Shown here: piece after piece, positions 1-7,828 of the stretch
Position numbering within the stretch: the stretch's first letter is position 1
How the letters are laid out: every line of letters begins with the position of its first letter
NCBI GenBank assembly: GCA_946623875.1
Contig: CAMORO010000006.1
Location: 1 to 55,584 of the forward strand
Reading direction: 5' to 3'
Length of the DNA: 55,584 bases
DNA from: an uncultured Lachnospiraceae bacterium
GTDB taxonomy: Bacteria; Bacillota; Clostridia; Lachnospirales; Lachnospiraceae
Notes under the pieces: generated by a model
Seen by the model: only the letters and a program-made list of their open reading frames with translations
Databases searched by the model: none
Told to the model about the DNA's origin: nothing
Translations under genes and position numbers: made by a program

Positions 1-875
1 TTCAAATCTTCAATCGTTATATAAGATGGCTTGGTTTTCACTATCTCAGCTATTGTTTTGTTGATGTAATCAGTACGGATATTGTCTATCCTATGATGGA
101 GTTTCTGTACTTTGAGTTTTTGTTTTTGTATATTTTTTCGAGTGGACTCTCCTTTCTTTAAATTTTCATACTTACGGGAGAGACATCTCTGTTCCCGAAT
201 AAGTTGCTTTTCAAGTTTTTTAAGCCTTGCCGACTTGTTAATGTTCTTATATGTCTTACCGTTAGAAACAATCGCTAAATCTTTTAAGCCTAAGTCAATC
301 CCTATGCCGTCATTGCTATTATTAACAATCTTGACATCAGGAATTTCAACAAGAACTGATACATAGTATCTGTCTGTTCTAATGGACACTGTACCGCTTT
401 TAACTTTCCATCCGTCTTTAGTTGTAGGTAAATAGCCCTTTTCTTTAAGACGTACCCAGCCTAAAGTCGGTATGTTTAATCTATGCCTCTCGCATCTACA
501 ATCTTTTGGATTATTCTTTACAAAATACATTTTTACATCAGACTTACCCTTCTTCTTGTATTTAGGAAAAGCACTCTGGTGTTTGAAAAATCTTGTGAAT
601 GCGGTGTGCCCATCTTCAATGGATTTCTTAACGGCTTTTGAATACGCTTCCTTAATCCATGCTTTATCAGGGTTATTAGGAATATATTCATTATTAAGCC
701 ATACGCTAAAACTCTTGCCCGTCATAAACTTCTCACCCTTGTCATATAAGCATTTGTTATGACTAAGATAGAAGTTGTAGACATATCTACAAGTACCAAT
801 AATCTTGTTAATCTTAACTTTTTGCTCGGCTGTCGGATTTATTTCCGTCTTGAAGCTCTTTAGCAATTTCCTCAT
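1..875 (-). CDS. tnpB: TnpB, RNA-guided nuclease of IS607 element (partial)
   Basis: The frame is open from an ATG at 875 to the left edge, about 291 codons, so the C-terminus is missing. It shows the N-terminal TnpB segment (AEQKVKINKIIGTCRYVYNF), the first RuvC motif GIDLGLKDLA with Asp at about residue 194, the following Lys/Arg-rich helix, and the second RuvC motif ITIEDL with Glu at about 289. The zinc-ribbon and third RuvC Asp would lie outside. TnpB proteins are programmable DNA nucleases guided by an RNA from the element's end; that function is family knowledge. The gene overlaps tnpA by 62 bp and is probably translationally coupled. A TTG at 866 with AAGGAG nine bases ahead is the better-spaced start. 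Confidence 0.9.
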   Translation of the reverse strand, partial: MRKLLKSFKTEINPTAEQKVKINKIIGTCRYVYNFYLSHNKCLYDKGEKFMTGKSFSVWLNNEYIPNNPDKAWIKEAYSKAVKKSIEDGHTAFTRFFKHQSAFPKYKKKGKSDVKMYFVKNNPKDCRCERHRLNIPTLGWVRLKEKGYLPTTKDGWKVKSGTVSIRTDRYYVSVLVEIPDVKIVNNSNDGIGIDLGLKDLAIVSNGKTYKNINKSARLKKLEKQLIREQRCLSRKYENLKKGESTRKNIQKQKLKVQKLHHRIDNIRTDYINKTIAEIVKTKPSYITIEDL

Positions 876-1476
876 CTCCTTCTATTTGTTTTTTATACTT
901 ACGAAGTCCATACAACCTACAAGAAAACACATGGAGTATTGAAACAATATCCTGTACTAATTCTTCTTGTGGTGATAATTCTTCATTGTTTACTATCACT
1001 ATAGTCGTGTTGAACTTCATACAGAATTTTTCAAACCAATCATAGCCAAATCTGATAAATCTGTCTTTATGGGTGACTATGATAGTCTTGATTTTTTGTT
1101 CCATCACTTCTTCTAATAATTGATTCCACTTTTTACGGTTATAATTTAGACCACTTCCATAATCTTCAATACATTGGTCTACAATAATTCCTTTGGCATT
1201 GCAGAACTGTCGTAAAAATGAAATCTGATTCTGTAAGTCATCTTTTTGATTTCTTGTAGATACTCTGGCATAAATAACAGTTTGGCGATTATCATTTTCT
1301 GTATTTATACCTTTAAACTGAAGATATTGGTCATAAGTATAATAACGCCTATTAGTTGGAGTGCGATTTGCTTTTAGAGTTCCTTCTCTGTCCCAGCGCT
1401 GTAAAGTTTTTACAGAAACACCTAACAATTCAGCAAAATCTTTTGGTTTGTAATTAGTGATATTTGAAGTGTTCAT
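814..1476 (-). CDS. tnpA: IS607 TnpA, serine recombinase with MerR-like head
   Basis: This 220-residue protein has an N-terminal MerR-type helix-turn-helix (about residues 8-55, PKDFAELLGVSVKTLQRWDR) followed by a serine resolvase domain. The nucleophile is Ser73 in YARVSTRNQ, and the DYGSGLNYNR and THKDRFIRFG segments are typical of the IS607 recombinase. It cuts and rejoins DNA to move the element. The ATG at 1476 has a strong AAGGAGG nine bases upstream. The 3' end overlaps tnpB. The protein looks intact, so the element could be active if tnpB and the far end are also intact. Confidence 0.93.
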   Translation of the reverse strand: MNTSNITNYKPKDFAELLGVSVKTLQRWDREGTLKANRTPTNRRYYTYDQYLQFKGINTENDNRQTVIYARVSTRNQKDDLQNQISFLRQFCNAKGIIVDQCIEDYGSGLNYNRKKWNQLLEEVMEQKIKTIIVTHKDRFIRFGYDWFEKFCMKFNTTIVIVNNEELSPQEELVQDIVSILHVFSCRLYGLRKYKKQIEGDEEIAKELQDGNKSDSRAKS

Positions 1477-1532
1477 AAACAGTATCCTCCTTGAGTATAT
1501 TTAAACACATTTAATCACTAATGTCAATGTTC

Positions 1533-1864
1533 TTAATTACTTAAAGATTTCTCCTTTCCATAGTCCTTTGCCGCGCGTATAAGAGCTGCTCCGATTCCAT
1601 TATTTCTCAAATCTTCTCTAACACACAAATCCTGGAGATATACAACGCTTTGAGGTTTCAGACATGAAACCTTCTTCTGTTGAAGAATCATAACGTGTAC
1701 AAACCCTATTGCTTTTCCATCAATATCCGCCACAAGACATTGTCCCCTATAGTCGTAAATCCGGTCTATATATTCCGGGTTTGTAAATTCCGATTGAACC
1801 TGCTAACGCCGATTACTTAATTGCCATGAATCCATCCCGCCTGCAGAAATCACTAGTCTGCCAT
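1533..1864 (-). pseudogene. GNAT N-acetyltransferase remnant cut by IS607
   Basis: A frame reading from about 1800 to 1533 gives a recognisable piece of the GNAT fold: a central strand (CLVADIDGKAIGFVHVMI), then YLQDLCVREDLRNNGIGAALI, which carries the acetyl-CoA pyrophosphate loop (R-x-x-G-x-G type). The N-terminal third is missing. A ribosome site (GGGAGG) and ATG at 1864 lead only to Met-Ala-Asp and a stop, and another in-frame stop lies near 1803. The C-terminal third is lost at the transposon boundary, where the frame ends in a few foreign codons. It was probably already damaged before or at insertion. The remaining C-terminal fragment may lie beyond the left edge. Confidence 0.75.
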
Positions 1865-1919
1865 TTTTTAACCTCCCGCAATATGATTTCTGATTTATTA
1901 ACATTATCCGTTGACCTGT

Positions 1920-2579
1920 TTATTGCATCCTGTTGAGTATCCCGTCCACATCTATTCCCGGATGGGTAGTATATATCTGCAGTATCTCCTCTACAAGAGC
2001 CTTATCCACACGGTTTTTCTGCGCGATTTTATCTACGGTCTTGTTAGCGTTCATATCTTTTACGATATTCTTGATGATGATATCCATCTCCTTTGGCGGC
2101 GGGAGTTTTGCTCCCTTCTTAAGGAAGGGTGAAAGATCTACTTTTTCAATCTCCCATGCCCTGCTCTTCTCATCTATCTCCATTATCATCAGAGTGACAG
2201 GCTGTGTGAACCGCCTGGGCCCGCAGCTTCCGGGGTTAAGATACGTGATATTATCTTCTGTCCTTTGCTCATACTTGTGTGAATGGCCATATACAACAAA
2301 ATCAACACCGGACAGATCCTTTCTTATATCGCTTTTCTTATGGACCATGTAGAAATTATAGCCGCCAAGCTCTATTTCCAGCTCATAAGGGATATCCTCT
2401 GCCCATTCCTTATCTGCATTTCCGCGTACAAAATAAGCCCTGCCAAGCTTTTCAATTGCTTCCGCGGTTTCTTTTGAAGCTATGTCACCGCAATGCAGGA
2501 TGATATCGCAGTCTTTTATCTTTTCCATGACCTCATCCCTAAGCAGGGAATGAGTATCGGATATGATGGCTATCTTCAT
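1920..2579 (-). CDS. YfcE/MJ0936-type metallophosphoesterase with C-terminal extension
   Basis: The calcineurin-like metal-binding motifs are all present: DTH (residues 8-10), GDIA with HCGD, GNAD, and GHSH preceded by VVYG. These mark a small two-metal phosphodiesterase of the YfcE/MJ0936 group, which cleaves phosphodiesters in vitro and usually has no known cellular substrate. The catalytic domain ends near residue 150. About 65 further residues form a helical, charged tail (from about VDLSPFLKKG onward) not present in the short members of about 160 residues. The gene stands alone between the decayed acetyltransferase and the DUF434 gene, with about 146 bp to the latter. The ribosome site is weak. 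Confidence 0.85.
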   Translation of the reverse strand: MKIAIISDTHSLLRDEVMEKIKDCDIILHCGDIASKETAEAIEKLGRAYFVRGNADKEWAEDIPYELEIELGGYNFYMVHKKSDIRKDLSGVDFVVYGHSHKYEQRTEDNITYLNPGSCGPRRFTQPVTLMIMEIDEKSRAWEIEKVDLSPFLKKGAKLPPPKEMDIIIKNIVKDMNANKTVDKIAQKNRVDKALVEEILQIYTTHPGIDVDGILNRMQ

Positions 2580-2725
2580 TTCTTAAGACCTGTTTCTACT
2601 AACATACAATCATTTTCCTTATTATTCGACGTATATCTTTGTTATCTCCTCTTCAAATGGGATGCGGTTATCTTTAAACTCTTTAGAGCGATCAATATTT
2701 CATTCGTCCAAATAAAGATATACTG

Positions 2726-3427
2726 TCAACATATTTTCACAAACGGATACTCTCCGATTTCTTCCTTAATAACTCGTCTTGTCAGATTAAACCAGGATAT
2801 ACAGTTATCAAGTATTATCGCATCTGAGGTTATTACATTTTCCCTGGTATAGAGATTCTTATCAACATCATTTATTACTTCACATACAACATTTACATTT
2901 GAGTCTGTAAACATATCCTCTATCTTACTGCTCAACCTGCCAGAATTGGATATGGGTGCATCTATCAGAAAGTATGCTTCTTTTACACCCTCGCTTTCCA
3001 GAATCTTTCTTATAGCCTCAACAGCAAAGTCAGTCTTATCGATGATCCTGTATGTCCCTCTTAATCCCGCCAGATCTCTTATGGTACCATCCATACAGTA
3101 AAGCAGTGTTGATCCTGAAAAAGCTATCTCCAAAGTTATGACTGTATTGAATGTATCTATATATACAACCGAATCTTTCAGATTATTGATTTCTTTTTCA
3201 AGACGTTCTTCAATCCTGTCTTTTGGAGAAATACTCCTTACAAGTGCCAGCCTCTGCCTTTCAGAAAGCAAATAATGGTTTCCAACAAAGGTTGATGCCG
3301 GTTTTATCTGGTATCCACGGTTTATAAGATAATACAGCTCCTCACCGGCGGATCTTAACTTGTCGATCTGCTCTGTGAATTCCCTACTATCAGAAGGAAC
3401 ATAACCTCTCTTTACTATATCCGGCAT
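2726..3427 (-). CDS. DUF434-domain protein
   Basis: This 233-residue protein has the DUF434 layout: an N-terminal helical region with an Asn-Arg-Gly-Tyr segment (LINRGYQIKPASTFVGNHY), an arginine-rich SERQRLALVRS helix, then an alpha/beta half resembling a nuclease- or toprim-like fold (VVYIDTFNTVITLEIA, YFLIDAPISNSG, SDAIILDNCISWF). The conserved Asp residues in those strands could bind a metal, but no activity is established for the family and none is claimed. It starts at an ATG with GAGGTG six bases upstream. It has its own leader of more than 100 bases, and a TATGATA/TATCATA inverted repeat lies in its promoter region. Confidence 0.75.
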   Translation of the reverse strand: MPDIVKRGYVPSDSREFTEQIDKLRSAGEELYYLINRGYQIKPASTFVGNHYLLSERQRLALVRSISPKDRIEERLEKEINNLKDSVVYIDTFNTVITLEIAFSGSTLLYCMDGTIRDLAGLRGTYRIIDKTDFAVEAIRKILESEGVKEAYFLIDAPISNSGRLSSKIEDMFTDSNVNVVCEVINDVDKNLYTRENVITSDAIILDNCISWFNLTRRVIKEEIGEYPFVKIC

Positions 3428-3657
3428 TTTTTCACCTCAGAGATGTTTTTCTTATATGATAGCACAGGTCATATCATATTAGATTAATAACATTGTTATT
3501 TAATATTTATGTGTTTTATAGAAATAATTCAGGGCATGGCTGAAATACAAAGAGCATTCGAAATATAGGATTTACCGGCACCGGTAAGCAGCCGTTTCCG
3601 ACTGCTTTGTTATAGACTCATATTTTATGTTTTTCCTCTGCCACAAATAAAATTCCC
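3428..3657. other. Intergenic stretch with palindromes
   Basis: No reading frame of interest lies here. Two structures can be seen: a perfect palindrome TTACCGGCACCGGTAA at 3572-3587, and directly after it AAGCAG/CTGCTT arms (about 3586-3607) that could fold into a hairpin followed by a short T-rich run on the plus strand. Their role is unknown. The left part, next to the DUF434 start, holds the leader and probable promoter of that gene. Confidence 0.4.
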
Positions 3658-3686
3658 TTGAATTAATGCTTTACAAGTGGTATATT
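3658..3686 (+). promoter_or_regulatory. Sigma-A promoter of the small plus-strand RNA
   Basis: TTGAAT at 3658-3663 and TATATT at 3681-3686 are separated by exactly 17 bp, a good vegetative promoter. It faces right, against the strand of all neighbouring genes, and would start transcription at about 3693, some 70 bases before a strong terminator. Confidence 0.65.
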
Positions 3687-3692
3687 AAAGAC

Positions 3693-3802
3693 AAAGGAAA
3701 AGCACCCACTCCTTAGTGGATGCTCCCGAAAATTACTAGGCTAAACCGCTCTTATGAGCAGCTCCTCTCTCGTTTGCAGACGAGAGAGGCATTTTTATTT
3801 TT
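3693..3802 (+). ncRNA. Small antisense RNA, probable type I antitoxin
   Basis: A promoter (3658-3686) and an intrinsic terminator (3764-3802) delimit a transcript of about 110 bases with no convincing reading frame. It can fold into three hairpins: GCACCCACT against AGTGGATGC (3702-3723), GCTC against GAGC (about 3748-3759), and the terminator stem. It overlaps, in antisense, the 3' end of a small toxin-like frame on the minus strand. The 3702-3723 hairpin on the minus strand is followed by a T-rich run and would terminate the toxin mRNA. This convergent arrangement is that of type I systems with holin-like (Fst/Hol_Tox-type) peptides. Expression and function are inferred. Confidence 0.55.
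3764..3802 (+). terminator. Intrinsic terminator of the small RNA
   Basis: A nine-base-pair perfect stem, CCTCTCTCG (3764-3772) against CGAGAGAGG (3781-3789), with an eight-base loop, is followed by ATTTTTATTTTT. It ends the plus-strand small RNA. Confidence 0.8.
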
Positions 3803-3872
3803 GCTTCTTGTTTCTCTTATTATCGAGAAAGTTCAGCAACGCAACTACCAGCGAACCGAGCCGCTTAAAACC
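3795..3872 (-). pseudogene. Remnant of a small holin-like (type I) toxin
   Basis: The minus frame ending at the TAA at 3797-3795 reads RLGSLVVALLNFLDNKRNKK followed by QK, a hydrophobic segment followed by a Lys/Arg/Asn tail. This is the usual C-terminal half of putative holin-like toxin peptides of Firmicutes. No ATG or GTG start exists in frame before a stop at about 3902-3900, and the frame runs into the 3' end of metA. The peptide's N-terminus therefore appears to have been lost at a recombination joint close to the metA stop. The matching antisense RNA gene is still present. With only about 25 residues, family assignment is tentative. Confidence 0.4.
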
Positions 3873-3874
3873 TG

Positions 3875-4798
3875 CTATCCCTCGCCAACTGCATTGATCT
3901 CATAAGGTGTGGACTGGTAGACGTAATAATTCAGCCAGTTTGTGTAAAGAAGCTGCCCTGTTGAACGCCAGTTAACTATCGGGTCTTTGGCCGGATCATC
4001 GTCCGGGAAGTAATTCTTCGGTATCCTTGGATCAAGCCCTTTCTCAAGATCTCTGAAGTACTCATCCTTCAGTGTGTTCGAGTCATACTCCGCATGACAC
4101 AAAACGAAAAACTTACGTGAATCCTCAGTCTTTACTATGGTAACGCCTGCCTCTTCCGACCATGCCATAAGCTCAAGTTCGGGAATCCTCTCTATATCTT
4201 CCCGCTTAACATATATTTCTCTTGAATGTGGAGCATAGAACACATCATCAAAGCCACGGAACAGCGGTGCATTGGGCTTGAGCTTCACATGCGGGAATAT
4301 TCCCGACAGCTTCTCGTCATAGTACTCATGCATAATCCCGTAGTGGTGATACAGTCCGGCAAATGCTCCCCAGCACAGATAATATGTACAGTGCACATGC
4401 TTCTCCGCCCAGTCCATTATCGTACACAGTTCATCCCAGTATGCAACGTCCTCATACATAACATACGCAAGAGGCGCTCCGGTTATAATAAGACCGTCGA
4501 ACTTCTCGCTCTTTATCTGGTCAAAGGTAACGTAAAAAGAATCCAGATGATGTGTATCAACATGTGTCGGCGTATATGATGCTGTCTGCAGAAGCTCTAT
4601 ATCCACCTGAAGCGGCGAATTACTGAGCTTCCGAAGAAGCTGTGTCTCCGTTACCTCTTTATTGGGCATGAGATTCAGGATAAGCATCTTAAGCGGTCTG
4701 ATATCCTGATGCATTGCCCTGTTCTCATCCATTACAAATATGTTTTCATCTTCCAGTATCCTCTGAGCCGGAAGATCGCTCTTTACCTTGATGGGCAT
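3875..4798 (-). CDS. metA: Homoserine O-acyltransferase MetA
   Basis: This full-length 307-residue member of the MetA (HTS/HTA) family transfers an acyl group from acyl-CoA to homoserine, the committing step of methionine synthesis. The catalytic set is intact in family numbering: Cys142 (in YYLCWGAF), His235 and Glu237 (in LCHAEYD), with Lys47 in NLMPNKEVTE. Position 111, known to set acyl-CoA choice (Glu in acetyl-CoA enzymes such as Bacillus cereus, Gly in the succinyl-CoA enzyme of E. coli), is Ala here (TGAPLAYV). The donor is therefore uncertain. The gene starts 40 bp after the GGDEF-EAL gene with an AGGAGG-like site and no S-box leader. Its 3' end abuts the toxin remnant. Confidence 0.95.
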   Translation of the reverse strand: MPIKVKSDLPAQRILEDENIFVMDENRAMHQDIRPLKMLILNLMPNKEVTETQLLRKLSNSPLQVDIELLQTASYTPTHVDTHHLDSFYVTFDQIKSEKFDGLIITGAPLAYVMYEDVAYWDELCTIMDWAEKHVHCTYYLCWGAFAGLYHHYGIMHEYYDEKLSGIFPHVKLKPNAPLFRGFDDVFYAPHSREIYVKREDIERIPELELMAWSEEAGVTIVKTEDSRKFFVLCHAEYDSNTLKDEYFRDLEKGLDPRIPKNYFPDDDPAKDPIVNWRSTGQLLYTNWLNYYVYQSTPYEINAVGEG

Positions 4799-4838
4799 TG
4801 TAATACTCCTCCTCTGACACCCCTTATTCTCTGTATCA

Positions 4839-7799
4839 TTAAACTATCCCGACGATCAGCTTGTCACCATCATTTTCTTTTGTCAAGACCGCACGCAGCG
4901 TAACATCTTTTGGCTTACCGTCAAACATAAGACGATACTTCATTTCGAACTTTCCTTTTTCCCTGATCGTTTCCAATACTTTTTCTTTTGTAAAGCTTTC
5001 GATGAACCGCTCAAGGTCATCTTTATATACAAGATTCCGGCTTTTCTCTCTGGTTGTTTTGAAGAAATCCTCACCGTGTTCTGCCAGTCCGTAGTCCTTA
5101 AAGTCTTTATTCGAAGTACATTCTATATAATATTCCGTATCCAGATTTACTGCATACATACATATATATTCACCGACCAGGGCACTTACCCTTGAATATA
5201 CAATACTTTCACGAAGCATCTTTTCATACAGTTTCTGCTTCTGCATCTGCAGGTCTATGTTGCTTATCGCGATGATAATATATTCATTGAAACCGGTGAC
5301 CTTTGCTATCTTCATATTCACATAAGCCGGTCCTTTATCATAGTTCATCCTATAAGTCAGTGTAAATGAACCCTGTTCATTAAGTGAATGGATAATATTT
5401 TCCTTGGTAAATGCTGACAGAACACCATCCAGATCATCCTGATACACGTATTTCACAGCATCGATACGGCTCTTTTCAAAGAAGTCGGTGCCTCGTTTTT
5501 CAAGAGCCATGGATTCCTTTCCTTCCTCGGATGAAAAAATAATGAAATCCTCGGTCTCAATATTCACATAATACAACATAAAATAATTGGCTGCCAGAGA
5601 TTTGGCTATATTAGAATAAGTGATCCTGTTTGTTTCATCGGTAATGGCAAGTATTGCAACTGCAAAAGCCACTGTTCCGGTAACACGATTGACTGCTATC
5701 CTTCGTACAAACGCATGGAAGATCCTGTTACTCGGAAGCTTCTCTTTTAACACGATCCTGTCATGATCATCATCTGTCTGCTCAAGTATTTTCCGAAGCA
5801 TATCTCCTTTGACAGTATCAAATGAAACAAATTCCATGTTCCAATTATCAAGTATATTATCGTAATTATCCAAGGCGAAATCGCGATAAGACCGGTTAGA
5901 GCGTGTAATGCGGAAAGTCTCATCCTTAATTTCCATAACGGCAACCGGAAGTGTATTGAAATATCCCTTAAAGGAAGTGTCTTTTTCCTCAACATTCCCT
6001 ATAATATCGAACAGATTCAAACGGCCTACGGTCTCATAATATGATTCCTCCTCCGGATTTTCGAAACCGATCTGCACCCCTCTTCTGTATTTGTCCAATA
6101 CCTTTTCCATTGGTATGGGTTTCTCGTAGAAATATCCCTGCAGTTTGGAGCAGCCTATCTCTCTTAAGAATACTGCATTCTCCTCTGTCTCCACACCTTC
6201 GCATACCGTATCGATACCAAGTGCCGTTGTCATTCTCATGAGTTCGGTAAGGATTATCCTTCCGTTCTCTCCTTTATCAAGATCCTTCAGGAAACGCATA
6301 TCGAACTTGATCAGATCGAATTCAAGCTGCTTAAGCACATCCAGTGATGAATAACCGCTTCCAAAGTCATCCATCCACACAGGAAATCCGAGCCTTCTGA
6401 ATCTATCTATCTGTTCCTTCATGAACTCGAAATTGCTTCCCACAGCACTCTCGGTAATCTCTATTGTTATCTTGTCATGACTTACGCCGGCATTATCAAC
6501 ACGTTTTACTATCTCACTTACTATATCGCAGGCTTCAAAATCGGTTCTTGAAAGATTGATCGACTGCGGAACAATGTGCAGTCCTTCTTCCTCAAATACC
6601 CTGATCTTATCAAGTACCTGATCAAGCACATACAGATCAAGCTTATATACAAGCTCCGCATCTTCAAGTATGGGAATAAAATCAGCAGGCGAAAGAAATC
6701 CCCTCTTAGGATCTATCCATCTTGCCAATGCTTCCTCATCACATACTCTTCCTGTGATCGATCTTATTATCGGCTGATAATAAACGGTTATCCATTTCTC
6801 CTCAATTGCCCTGTCAAGATTGGTGACAAAATACTGACGCCTCTCAACATTCTCCTGCATGGCTTTATTGAAATAATGAATATCCGAAACATAGGTGTTA
6901 CGCAGGGAATCGCAGGCGATCTTAGCCCTGTCACAGGCCGTGCTTATATCAATCTTATCCGTTCCCGGATAATAAACTCCTGCTCTTATGGGCAGTGAAC
7001 TTATATTCATTCTCTGCCATTCCCTGAATATCTGATGAAGCTTATCCTCTATACCGTCATTTTCCGAAAAAACAGCAAAATGATCCTGACTGAAACGGCT
7101 GCAGTTCTCATTACTGAAATAACGCACGATAAGTTCCGCAAACGCTCTGAGCAATTTGTCGCCGTTCGCGAAACCATGCTTCTGGTTGTAATGCTTCATA
7201 CCGCTAAGATCCAGGAAAATGAATGCCGGAGTGCTGCCTCTGTTTAACATATCCCTGCATCCCGCTTCCGCCAGTTCAAAGAAATATGTCATGCTCGGAA
7301 GACCTGTCAGGTAATCGTAATAACTTATCCTTACGATACTCTCCCTTCGGAGATTCTCATTAAGCGAAGCTGCGAAATCCTTACCGGTCAGAACTCCGTC
7401 AGCCTTATACACTCCCTCATTGATATACCATACCTGTGCAAGCTGTATTCCCGTATCTGTTTTGAAATGTTCACCGTGCGCATGTATGATCCTGTATTCG
7501 TCACCCTTACCGTGTCTGATTCCGGAACGGTATATTACATCATACTCTTCGCCCTCAGTAGCAAATCTGAAAGCCGCATCAGCGATCCTCGCCACATCAT
7601 CCGGATGAGAGTCGATGTACATATTATGGTCCATATCATAATATGCCTTCTCTCTGTCTTCATAATCAAACAGCTTAAGAAAACCGTCCGACAGGATAAG
7701 CGTTACCACACGCTTATTTACGAACTGGTATATCGCAAACGGTATGAGAGCACTTTCAAGAAGCTTTCGTGTTTCTTTGGAATATTCGTATTTATCCAT
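4839..7799 (-). CDS. PAS-GGDEF(degenerate)-EAL-PAS protein, cyclic-di-GMP phosphodiesterase
   Basis: The protein has 986 residues and no membrane segment. An N-terminal PAS-like domain (about 15-130) is followed by a GGDEF domain (about 160-320) whose signature is SQDHF at 237-241 instead of GGDEF, so cyclase activity is unlikely. The EAL domain (about 325-575) keeps EEALARW, NLSRTDF, EITES, DDFGSGYSSL, KFD and CEGVE, so it should hydrolyse c-di-GMP. The C-terminal 400 residues hold a PAS-like domain (about 600-720) and two mutually similar sensory repeats (about 740-850 and 865-986), each with a F(F)E/KK-(S/T)R...VYxDDL pattern. Having sensors after the EAL domain is less usual. GAGGATAAT precedes the ATG. 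It lies between ligA and metA. Confidence 0.9.
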   Translation of the reverse strand: MDKYEYSKETRKLLESALIPFAIYQFVNKRVVTLILSDGFLKLFDYEDREKAYYDMDHNMYIDSHPDDVARIADAAFRFATEGEEYDVIYRSGIRHGKGDEYRIIHAHGEHFKTDTGIQLAQVWYINEGVYKADGVLTGKDFAASLNENLRRESIVRISYYDYLTGLPSMTYFFELAEAGCRDMLNRGSTPAFIFLDLSGMKHYNQKHGFANGDKLLRAFAELIVRYFSNENCSRFSQDHFAVFSENDGIEDKLHQIFREWQRMNISSLPIRAGVYYPGTDKIDISTACDRAKIACDSLRNTYVSDIHYFNKAMQENVERRQYFVTNLDRAIEEKWITVYYQPIIRSITGRVCDEEALARWIDPKRGFLSPADFIPILEDAELVYKLDLYVLDQVLDKIRVFEEEGLHIVPQSINLSRTDFEACDIVSEIVKRVDNAGVSHDKITIEITESAVGSNFEFMKEQIDRFRRLGFPVWMDDFGSGYSSLDVLKQLEFDLIKFDMRFLKDLDKGENGRIILTELMRMTTALGIDTVCEGVETEENAVFLREIGCSKLQGYFYEKPIPMEKVLDKYRRGVQIGFENPEEESYYETVGRLNLFDIIGNVEEKDTSFKGYFNTLPVAVMEIKDETFRITRSNRSYRDFALDNYDNILDNWNMEFVSFDTVKGDMLRKILEQTDDDHDRIVLKEKLPSNRIFHAFVRRIAVNRVTGTVAFAVAILAITDETNRITYSNIAKSLAANYFMLYYVNIETEDFIIFSSEEGKESMALEKRGTDFFEKSRIDAVKYVYQDDLDGVLSAFTKENIIHSLNEQGSFTLTYRMNYDKGPAYVNMKIAKVTGFNEYIIIAISNIDLQMQKQKLYEKMLRESIVYSRVSALVGEYICMYAVNLDTEYYIECTSNKDFKDYGLAEHGEDFFKTTREKSRNLVYKDDLERFIESFTKEKVLETIREKGKFEMKYRLMFDGKPKDVTLRAVLTKENDGDKLIVGIV

Positions 7800-7828
7800 A
7801 TATTATCCTCATAAATGTATGAAATGGA

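Larger units (their letters stand above)
1..1550 (-). mobile_element. IS607-family insertion sequence, left part outside the window
   Basis: The element carries the classic IS607 pair, a MerR-headed serine recombinase (tnpA) followed by an overlapping tnpB. It lies between the left edge of the window and the broken end of a GNAT acetyltransferase remnant. The boundary near 1540-1550 is inferred from where the acetyltransferase reading frame stops resembling its family. IS607 elements have no long terminal inverted repeats and duplicate no target, so the exact end cannot be read from one side. The tnpB-distal end, where the guide RNA of such elements is encoded, is not in this window. Confidence 0.85.

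Noticed and set aside
112-762. Plus-strand frames at the left edge
   Set aside because: They are antisense to the partial tnpB, whose RuvC motifs are clear on the minus strand.
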